Shown here piece by piece: positions 1-5,245 of a stretch of DNA of 5,245 bases. Source of the DNA: CAYNST01 sp964399955. Lineage in GTDB: Bacteria > Pseudomonadota > Gammaproteobacteria > Pseudomonadales > Cellvibrionaceae. Numbering within the stretch: the first letter of the stretch is position 1; every line of letters starts with the position of its first letter. The stretch lies in assembly GCA_964399955.1 (NCBI GenBank), contig CAYNST010000172.1:1-5245 (forward strand), given 5' to 3'. The translations under genes were made by a program, and so were the position numbers. Below the pieces are notes generated by a model that was not told the DNA's origin, searched no databases, and saw only the letters and a program-made list of their open reading frames with translations.

Positions 1-7
1 TAGGGTT

Positions 8-2611
8 TCAGTAGCCGGTTTCGTAAACTGTCTTGATGCTAACAGGCGCACCGTTGGTGTTGATGACAAACTCCGGCGTGCCGATGGTCAACTGAGTGTT
101 GCCGCCACTGAGCACATCTGCCGTGCCGCTCGGATTTCTAATGCTTGGGTCTTCTCCATTTGTTAGATAAAGAACACTGTCGTCGGCCGGCTCGCGGGAA
201 AAAGTGATATCTCCACCTGCCCGGGCATAGTAGTTGCCACCACCGGTGTATACCGGGGACCGGTGAATAATGTCGCCCTGGTGGGCAATCAAGCGGATAT
301 CAACAGCACTGCTGAGCGCCCTGGTCAACTGGGGGATTTCTGCCAAGGTATCGGCTTCCAGGTGGATGCGGGAGGGAGACCGGCGGGAGTTGCTGGATAT
401 TTGGACTTCACCCACATCGGCAATATCGATGTGAGTGGCGCCTCCACCTCTTGTGTTCCGGGCCACGGCCACCAAGTTGTGGTCAAAATAAATGCCGGGA
501 AATTCCACTTCAGCAGCGGTTCTGACGCGGATGTACGGGTTATCTGCGACGAGCGGCGCACGCAGAGTGGGCAGGGCAAGGTCGGTCGGGTCCGGTTGAA
601 CAAACATAAATAGGCCGCTGCTGGCCGGGGAGGAGAACCCACTGCTCCCTGCGTACAGGGTGTCCCCCAGCGTTATGTCTATGGCAGTCTCAGCGGTCAT
701 TGCAATTCTGGACGGGAGCGGATAACGGTCATTGCCGAACACGACGTTTTGTGCGTGGATCCCGGCGAACGAATGGAGGTTTACCCGGCTATCACTAAGC
801 AGTTGTGAGTTCTTCAAGAATATTCCGTAATTGCCATCTTCCGTCAGCGGGGGTGCAGAGCTGGTGGGAACTCCGGCAATCAACTCTATGCCTGAAGGGT
901 GTGAATTGATAATGGTATTGGTCAGGTTGATACTTTCGCCGGCATGCAGTCTCAGCGAATTGCCCCAGTTCCCGTATGTTTGTGCAGGTCCCAAAACCAA
1001 AGTGTGCTGGTCGCCGCCCAGGGTAAGGCTGCTGTCCGCCTGCAGCAGCACTGATCCACTTAAGTACGCAGATTTCAAGGATTGCTCACTGATGCTGGTG
1101 TTGCTGCGCTCCGGTGTCACCACCAAATCGCGGCCTCTGAGTTTCAAACGGCCGGGATAGGGACGCCACATGATACCCTCCAAACTCACGCGCCCGGTAA
1201 ACCCCAGGGTTCCTTCACTTTCAACATGGATGGCCCCTTCATTGACTAGATGGTGCGCCAGCTCCAGCCACCCCTTGACGACGGTTGATTGCGTAGACCA
1301 GATGGCAATATCGCCAGGGTCATCAATACCCGACCCCTGGGCCGGCCCGGCTACGCGCACGTGGGCGTTGGCGCCTATTTCCACGCTACGGGTATCTTTC
1401 AAGCGGGAGGGAAGGCTGCCACCCCGCCCCCCCACTGTGATCTGACCCAGCTTGTCGCCTGCGTTGGCGTAGACGGCGGCGCGTCCGTGCAGGCGAATAT
1501 GCTGACCCAGCAGGGTAACGTCACCGCCTGCACCTGTGTTGGACAGCGTTTCAACCAGACCGTCTTCCATGATACGAAGGCGACTGGCGCCCACCATTAC
1601 CACCTCGCCAGAAGCGGGATTGCCTTCGCGACGACGGTAGGAGGCGGCGTCGGGAACATTGGCGCGAACGGTTCCCGTGTGCAGGATGTCCTCACCCAGC
1701 ATTACCACCTGCCCGGCGTCTTTTACGAGTTCACCGGTGTCATCCGGTACATCGACACTGGAAACATCGATGTCGCCGCTGTTGACCAGGTTGGCGCCCC
1801 GGCCCAGGGTAAAACTACCATCGGTGTGAACCAGCACCTGGGTTTTGCTGGTGAGGTCACCGGTGTTGACCGCCCGGCTGAAAATATCACTGCTGACGTT
1901 GGCGGTAAGCAGCACCCGTCCGCCAATGGCGTTGATGGTGCCCGAGTTGCTGACGGCGGGGTCCAGGCCCAGTTCCCTTTGCTGCACGTCTTTGGTGACC
2001 TTTACACCCAGAAGGCCGTCTGGGTCGAATGAGAGCACCGCTTCGCGCCCAGCGGCCAGTGTGACCGTTCCGAGCTCTGCCGAAATAAGGCTTTCATTGC
2101 TGACCCGCTTGCCGAGCATGGCCACGTTGCCGCCGCTGGCCGCGTTGATCAGGCCACGGTTGATGACCAGGCCTTCAGTGTCTTCAATATATCTGAATGC
2201 CAGATCGCCGTTGATGAAATCTTCGGGGTTGATGTCCAGGCCGGAGGCAACCAGGCCGCCCACATCCACCCGGGCGTCAGGGCCAAACAATATCCCGTGG
2301 GGGTTAACCAGAATCACCTGGCCGTTGGCGTCCAACTGGCCCAGGATCTGGCTGGCATCGTTACCTGTTACGCGATTCAGCGCCAGCGCTTGGCTGTCTG
2401 GCTGCACAAACTGCACGCGCTCGTCTGCGCCAATGTTAAACGACTGCCAATCAATTGCCAGTCGATTTGATTCCTGGATGATAACGGTTTCAACGCCCGA
2501 CTGACTGATACTGCCGCTGCCGCCCACCACTTGCCCCTCTGTTGGCGCAGCGTGAGCTTGAGCAGAAAACACGGCCAGTGTTATAGACCACGCCAGCGCG
2601 CGACGAGGAAA
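8..2611 (-). CDS. Two-partner-secretion exoprotein (TpsA), filamentous haemagglutinin N-terminal domain; 5' end lost in assembly gap
   Basis: The visible 867 residues (counted from the gap) begin with the end of a Sec signal peptide: basic PRR, a hydrophobic run, then a likely cleavage after AQAHA near residue 21. A TPS (haemagglutination activity) domain follows at about residues 24-200. Its landmarks are DWQSFNIG (54-61), ALNRVTG (77-83), the NPHG version of the NPNG/NPNL signature (103-106) and GGLVASGLDI (118-127). This domain is what an outer-membrane TpsB transporter recognises. Residues about 150-400 carry imperfect beta-helix repeats of the type G-x-V-x-x-L-G (GNVAMLG, GQVVMLG, GEVVMVG, GDVTLLG). 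Residues about 500-867 match no domain I recognise. No cysteine is visible. The stop is TGA at 8-10. The protein is short for an adhesin of this class, and no TpsB gene is in view. Family assignment is firm; adhesin, haemophore or toxin role cannot be decided. The start codon, ribosome site and any extended signal peptide are in the gap. Confidence 0.9.
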   Translation of the reverse strand, partial: FPRRALAWSITLAVFSAQAHAAPTEGQVVGGSGSISQSGVETVIIQESNRLAIDWQSFNIGADERVQFVQPDSQALALNRVTGNDASQILGQLDANGQVILVNPHGILFGPDARVDVGGLVASGLDINPEDFINGDLAFRYIEDTEGLVINRGLINAASGGNVAMLGKRVSNESLISAELGTVTLAAGREAVLSFDPDGLLGVKVTKDVQQRELGLDPAVSNSGTINAIGGRVLLTANVSSDIFSRAVNTGDLTSKTQVLVHTDGSFTLGRGANLVNSGDIDVSSVDVPDDTGELVKDAGQVVMLGEDILHTGTVRANVPDAASYRRREGNPASGEVVMVGASRLRIMEDGLVETLSNTGAGGDVTLLGQHIRLHGRAAVYANAGDKLGQITVGGRGGSLPSRLKDTRSVEIGANAHVRVAGPAQGSGIDDPGDIAIWSTQSTVVKGWLELAHHLVNEGAIHVESEGTLGFTGRVSLEGIMWRPYPGRLKLRGRDLVVTPERSNTSISEQSLKSAYLSGSVLLQADSSLTLGGDQHTLVLGPAQTYGNWGNSLRLHAGESINLTNTIINSHPSGIELIAGVPTSSAPPLTEDGNYGIFLKNSQLLSDSRVNLHSFAGIHAQNVVFGNDRYPLPSRIAMTAETAIDITLGDTLYAGSSGFSSPASSGLFMFVQPDPTDLALPTLRAPLVADNPYIRVRTAAEVEFPGIYFDHNLVAVARNTRGGGATHIDIADVGEVQISSNSRRSPSRIHLEADTLAEIPQLTRALSSAVDIRLIAHQGDIIHRSPVYTGGGNYYARAGGDITFSREPADDSVLYLTNGEDPSIRNPSGTADVLSGGNTQLTIGTPEFVINTNGAPVSIKTVYETGY

Positions 2612-2711
2612 NNNNNNNNNNNNNNNNNNNNNNNNNNNNNNNNNNNNNNNNNNNNNNNNNNNNNNNNNNNNNNNNNNNNNNNNNNNNNNNNNNNNNNNNN
2701 NNNNNNNNNNN
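2612..2711. other. Assembly gap (100 N)
   Basis: Exactly 100 consecutive N, a usual scaffolding placeholder, so the true length is probably unknown. The left flank is coding sequence for a TpsA signal peptide and the right flank is coding sequence for the fourth membrane segment of an MgtC-like protein. The gap must therefore contain the mgtC-like 3' end, the spacer between the genes (with any terminator or promoter) and the TpsA start. Frames that read across the N run, such as one appearing to start at 2767 for TpsA, are not real. Confidence 0.97.
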
Positions 2712-3123
2712 CGGCGGTCTGTTCTCGGCCAACGCCTACCGCAACACCAATGGCTGCGGTGAGCCATATTCCCGCAGCGGTAGTCAGTCCGCTGGCGTGT
2801 TGATCATCCTTGCCTTTGAGAATGGCGCCTGCTCCCAGAAAGCCTATACCGGAAATGATACCTTGCACGACCCGGCTCATCTCCTGTTCAGAAATGCCGG
2901 ACTGGTCTGGCACCAGGACAAACAACGCCGCGCCCATGCACACCAGCATGTGGGTGCGCACGCCAGCGGGCTTGCCGCGTTGCTCCCGCTCCAGGCCCAA
3001 CACCCCTCCTAGAAAGGCCGCCATCAGCAGCCTGAGCATCACAACGGTCATATCGCCAACGTCGTTGAGGTCGGAAAATTCGGCTACGAGGGTATCACCG
3101 ACGACAGATAAAACGTCATTCAT
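2712..3123 (-). CDS. MgtC/SapB-family inner-membrane protein, 3' end lost in assembly gap
   Basis: 137 residues are visible from ATG at 3123. Family hallmarks are GLEREQRGKPAGVRTH (43-58), GIGFLGAGAI (92-101) and GLTTAAGIWLTAAIG (112-126). Hydrophobic segments lie at roughly residues 25-45, 57-72, 86-103 and 112-132, as in the N-terminal membrane domain of MgtC and E. coli YhiD. What is missing is probably a last membrane helix and perhaps a small cytoplasmic C-terminal domain; family members run from about 150 to 230 residues. Salmonella MgtC supports growth at low magnesium and in macrophages and acts on the F-type ATP synthase; most environmental relatives have no proven role, so I keep the family name only. 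The gene lies 132 bp after maeA on the same strand. No Shine-Dalgarno sequence is visible before ATG; the next base makes ATGA, overlapping the stop of a 7-codon upstream frame. Confidence 0.92.
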
Positions 3124-3143
3124 AGGGGGCTCATTGGCAGCAT
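3120..3143 (-). other. Possible 7-codon leader frame overlapping the mgtC-like start
   Basis: ATG at 3143 opens a frame reading MLPMSPL and ending in TGA at 3122-3120, which shares ATGA with the start codon of the mgtC-like gene. Two of the seven codons are proline. Known context: Salmonella mgtCBR has a leader with short proline-containing frames that sense proline supply. Here the frame is very short and has no visible ribosome site, so it may be chance. It matters only because the downstream ATG also lacks a Shine-Dalgarno sequence. Confidence 0.15.
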
Positions 3144-3154
3144 TTCAACAGCAG

Positions 3155-3215
3155 GGGTGCTTAGACAAGGTTTTGCTCACATACAGGCACCCATTTATAG
3201 GGGGGCGCTGAGCAA
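3155..3215 (-). repeat. Two overlapping inverted repeats between maeA and the mgtC-like gene
   Basis: Stem A pairs TTGCTCA (3173-3179) with TGAGCAA (3209-3215), 7 bp with a 29-nt loop. Stem B pairs GGGTGC (3155-3160) with GCACCC (3187-3192), 6 bp with a 26-nt loop. The arms interleave, so in RNA only one could form unless they make a pseudoknot. No U-run follows either stem on the minus strand, so neither is a standard intrinsic terminator. A TATAAA hexamer (minus strand, 3199-3194) lies between the arms but has no good -35 partner. The rest of the 132-bp spacer (3124-3255) shows nothing else I can name. Confidence 0.25.
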
Positions 3216-3255
3216 GGTGCACATCCGGTGGTTTGTGCGCGGTTCTGGCAGCCAC

Positions 3256-4974
3256 TCATACGGCCACCCGCTTATATTCGCGGTACACGGGATTCCAGAA
3301 TGCCTTTTCTATCTTCTGGTGCAGAAGCTCGTCGGGCATTTCCAGCGCCAAGTCCTGTTGCTGCGCAATTTTGGCAATGCCAAAAGCAATCTTCTTGCTC
3401 AGTGCTCCCACTTCCGTTAAAGGTGGCAGCAGGTCGCCGCTACCGGTGTTGGCCAGGGGTGAGGCCTCCGCCAGGGTGGCACTGGCCAACATCAGCATTT
3501 CATCGGTAATCAAGCGGATGCCCGCAGCCACCACACCCAGGCCTATACCCGGAAAAATATAGCTGTTATTGCACTGTGCAACAGGGTAGGTGCGGCCCTG
3601 GTAAAGCACGGGTGCGAAGGGGCTGCCCGTGGCGACAATGGCGTCTCCGTCGGTCCAGTCGATTACATCCTGCGGGAAGGCTTCTATCTGTTTAATGGGG
3701 TTGGACAAGGGAAAGATGATGGGTTTGGCGCAGGCCTGGTGCATGGTGCGGATGACCTGCTCGGTAAACAGTCCCGGTTGGCCTGAAACGCCTATCAATA
3801 TACCCGGTTGAGCGTGGCGCACCACCTCCAGTAGCGTGTGATAGGTACTGATCTTGCCTTCACCTGCAAGTGCATCCCTGGGCCAGGTTGCGGCTCGCTC
3901 AGCGGGTTGACAAAGCTTTTGCTGGAAGTCGCGCAAGCCTTCCATGCCCTCTGTCAGCAAGCCATACCTGTCCACCATAAAGACCTGGCTGCGGGCTTGG
4001 GACTGGCTGATGCCTTCGGCGCACATCTGCATGATTATTTGCTCGGCGATGCCGCAACCCGCGGACCCGGCCCCTACAAAAACCACTGTCTGATCCGCGA
4101 GACGCACACCTTTGCTGCGGCATGCCGCCAGCAAGGTGCCCAGGGTGACGGTGGCTGTGCCTTGGATATCGTCATTGAAGCAGCAGATCTGCTCGCGGTA
4201 GCGCTGCAGCAAAGGCATGGCATTGGGTTGAGCAAAGTCCTCAAACTGCAGCAATACCTTGGGCCATCTTCGCTTGACCGCTTCAATGAACAAGTCAACA
4301 AATTCGTTGTACTCGTCCTGGTTGATTCTCGGGTGACGCCAGCCCATGTACATGGGGTCTGCCAGCAGTTGAGGATTGTTGGTGCCCACATCCAGGGTGA
4401 TGGGCAAGGTGTACGCAGGGCTGATACCACCACACACGGTATACAGCGTCAGCTTGCCGATGGGAATACCCATGCCGCCAATGCCCTGGTCACCCAGGCC
4501 CAAAATGCGCTCACCGTCGGTGACCACTATGACCTTGACATTGCGTTTGGTGGCATTGTGCAGAATATCATCCATATGTTCCCGTTCGGCATAGGCAATA
4601 AACAAGCCGCGCGAGCTGCGATAGATATCGGAGAAACGCTCACAGGCTTCACCTACCGTTGGGGTATAGATGATAGGCATCATCTCTTCCAGATGGTCCT
4701 GCACCAGGCGGTAGTAAAGCGTCTCGTTTTTATCCTGAATGGCGCGCAGATAAATGTGCTTGTTCAGGCTGTTGTCAAAGCTCTGGTACTGACGGTAGGC
4801 GCGTCTGGTCTGTTCCTCAATGGTCTCATAACGCGGAGGAAGTAGACCCGTCAGGTTGAAGCTGGCGCGCTCCTCCTTGGAGAAAGCGCTGCCCTTGTTA
4901 AGCAGGGGTGTCGTCAATAGTGCTGGGCCGGCGTAGGGAATGTAGAGCGGCTTGGGCTTGGCGTTTGCAGTCAT
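3256..4974 (-). CDS. maeA: NAD-dependent malic enzyme (oxaloacetate-decarboxylating)
   Basis: Oxidatively decarboxylates L-malate to pyruvate and CO2 with reduction of NAD, in the cytoplasm, linking the citric acid cycle to pyruvate when cells use four-carbon acids. The 572 residues align with E. coli MaeA (SfcA, 565 residues) from LYIPYAGP (10-17) to the C-terminus. By analogy with human mitochondrial malic enzyme, the catalytic pair is Tyr103 (in YTPTVG) and Lys174 (in GKLTLYT). Metal ligands are Glu245 and Asp246 (FEDF) and Asp269 (FNDDIQGTA). The nucleotide-binding loop is GAGSAG (301-306), and substrate-side asparagines sit in LSNP (423-426) and QCNN (467-470). Nothing essential is missing. 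ATG at 4974 is chosen because homology starts just after it; an in-frame TTG at 5076 would add 34 residues unlike the family and falls inside the predicted leader. No Shine-Dalgarno sequence precedes the ATG. NAD rather than NADP preference is inferred from the close MaeA match. Confidence 0.97.
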   Translation of the reverse strand: MTANAKPKPLYIPYAGPALLTTPLLNKGSAFSKEERASFNLTGLLPPRYETIEEQTRRAYRQYQSFDNSLNKHIYLRAIQDKNETLYYRLVQDHLEEMMPIIYTPTVGEACERFSDIYRSSRGLFIAYAEREHMDDILHNATKRNVKVIVVTDGERILGLGDQGIGGMGIPIGKLTLYTVCGGISPAYTLPITLDVGTNNPQLLADPMYMGWRHPRINQDEYNEFVDLFIEAVKRRWPKVLLQFEDFAQPNAMPLLQRYREQICCFNDDIQGTATVTLGTLLAACRSKGVRLADQTVVFVGAGSAGCGIAEQIIMQMCAEGISQSQARSQVFMVDRYGLLTEGMEGLRDFQQKLCQPAERAATWPRDALAGEGKISTYHTLLEVVRHAQPGILIGVSGQPGLFTEQVIRTMHQACAKPIIFPLSNPIKQIEAFPQDVIDWTDGDAIVATGSPFAPVLYQGRTYPVAQCNNSYIFPGIGLGVVAAGIRLITDEMLMLASATLAEASPLANTGSGDLLPPLTEVGALSKKIAFGIAKIAQQQDLALEMPDELLHQKIEKAFWNPVYREYKRVAV

Positions 4975-5018
4975 AATGTGGGCAACGTTTTTTTGAGGAA
5001 GTGAAAGAACTGGATCAT
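4971..5018 (-). other. Possible 15-codon leader frame overlapping the maeA start
   Basis: ATG at 5018 opens a frame reading MIQFFHFLKKTLPTL that ends with TGA at 4973-4971, sharing ATGA with the maeA start. A GAGG lies only one base before this ATG, closer than a working ribosome site normally is. The arrangement would suit translational coupling or re-initiation, since maeA has no visible ribosome site of its own. It is equally compatible with chance, and no family is recognisable in so short a peptide. Confidence 0.2.
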
Positions 5019-5059
5019 ACCTCTGAACGATCGCAAAGCGAAACGGACAGCTGGTCCGG

Positions 5060-5082
5060 AGTTGAGCAAAAAACAATCAACT
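5060..5082. repeat. Inverted repeat in the maeA leader
   Basis: AGTTGA (5060-5065) and TCAACT (5077-5082) form a perfect 6-bp inverted repeat around an 11-base A/T-rich spacer containing six A. If the promoter at 5099-5127 is right, it lies about 10 to 32 nt into the maeA transcript. It could be an operator half-site pair or a weak hairpin. It matches no regulator site that I can name with confidence. Confidence 0.25.
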
Positions 5083-5098
5083 GGCGCTGGGGGTTCTG

Positions 5099-5127
5099 AT
5101 TATACGCAGAGAACGCGGTGATGACTG
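5099..5127 (-). promoter_or_regulatory. Candidate sigma-70 promoter for maeA
   Basis: On the minus strand a perfect TATAAT lies at 5104-5099. With the ideal 17-bp spacing the -35 position is CAGTCA (5127-5122), which matches TTGACA at only three of six bases. A TG lies two bases before the -10 hexamer, near but not at the usual extended -10 position. Transcription would start near 5092, giving a leader of about 118 nt before the maeA ATG. The -10 is strong and the -35 weak, suggesting either moderate basal activity or help from an activator. Confidence 0.4.
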
Positions 5128-5245
5128 AGGGGCCGAAGCAGGTGCCGTCTTTGATATGGGTTGAGCGCTTTGTGCTGCAAAAGGGGTTGGTGGTACTGCT
5201 GATTTGCACCAGCATTAAGGAACGGCCAGGGCATACCGACAGCTC
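5121..5245 (+). CDS. Possible 5' end of an unrecognised divergent gene, cut by the window edge
   Basis: A plus-strand frame is open from 5100 to the end of the window, with ATG at 5121 (and an in-frame GTG just before it at 5118). It gives 41 residues beginning MTEGPKQVPSLIWVERF, with a short hydrophobic stretch (GLVVLLIC) near residues 22-29 and a basic segment after it. I do not recognise a family. The ribosome site is weak (AGAGAA about 7 nt before the GTG). The proposed start overlaps the candidate maeA -35, so if both are real the two genes are divergent with touching control regions. No other reading of 5128-5245 looks better; competing minus-strand frames there look non-coding. Confidence 0.3.
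   Translation, partial: MTEGPKQVPSLIWVERFVLQKGLVVLLICTSIKERPGHTDS

Noticed and set aside
1289..2032. Plus-strand open frame of 247 codons antisense to the TpsA gene
   Set aside because: Its glycine- and valine-rich translation mirrors the repetitive beta-helix coding on the other strand; it has no recognisable motif.
3194..3199. TATAAA on the minus strand as a -10 element for the mgtC-like gene
   Set aside because: No hexamer at 16-18 bp upstream resembles TTGACA (the best, TGTGCA, matches at three bases), so it does not stand as a promoter call.
3838..4845. Plus-strand open frame of 335 codons antisense to maeA
   Set aside because: It lies wholly inside a well-supported malic enzyme gene and its translation resembles no family. 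Long antisense frames are common opposite conserved genes of this base composition.
4975..5076. N-terminal extension of MaeA from an in-frame TTG at 5076
   Set aside because: The 34 extra residues have no match to the malic enzyme N-terminus, the codon is a rare start, and it falls within an inverted repeat in the predicted leader. ATG at 4974 fits the family length.
5015..5215. Minus-strand frame of 66 codons upstream of maeA
   Set aside because: There is no ribosome site before its ATG, the translation has no family features, and it runs through the candidate maeA promoter and leader.
1..5245. Mobile element, CRISPR array, phage or toxin-antitoxin system
   Set aside because: No transposase, integrase, terminal inverted repeats, regular direct repeats or paired small genes are visible. 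Although TPS genes can belong to contact-dependent inhibition loci, no toxin domain, immunity gene or TpsB gene is seen here.

Overview
The window reads as chromosomal DNA of a moderately GC-rich (by eye, mid-50s percent) Gram-negative bacterium, most likely a gammaproteobacterium. This rests on an NAD-type malic enzyme that follows Escherichia coli MaeA nearly end to end, plus a two-partner-secretion (TPS) exoprotein, which needs an outer membrane. I cannot assign a genus; a free-living aquatic gammaproteobacterium is a guess.

Layout: the three confident genes all lie on the minus strand, so transcription runs from high to low coordinates. First is maeA (4974 to 3256), complete. It is preceded by a likely promoter near 5099-5127 and a leader of about 118 nt. 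After a 132-bp spacer with no clear terminator comes an MgtC/SapB-family inner-membrane protein starting at 3123; its 3' end is missing. Next is a run of exactly 100 N (2612-2711), an assembly gap of probably unknown true size. Beyond it is a TPS exoprotein of the filamentous haemagglutinin type (2611 to 8). Its start and the first part of its signal peptide are in the gap, and its stop lies 7 bases from the window edge. Any reading frame crossing the N run is an artefact. At the far right a plus-strand frame (5121 onward) opens divergently from maeA and leaves the window; I do not recognise it.

Function: the three genes have no obvious shared pathway. MaeA makes pyruvate and NADH from malate in the cytoplasm. 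The MgtC-like protein belongs to a family tied to low-magnesium and envelope stress. The exoprotein should cross the inner membrane by Sec and the outer membrane through a TpsB partner that is not in this window. I see no tRNA, rRNA, CRISPR array, insertion sequence or phage gene.

I do not find a convincing new system. The points most worth a second look are the hidden gene ends in the gap, the short exoprotein with an uncharacterised C-terminal half, and tiny upstream frames whose stop codons overlap the start codons of both maeA and the mgtC-like gene, neither of which has a visible Shine-Dalgarno sequence.
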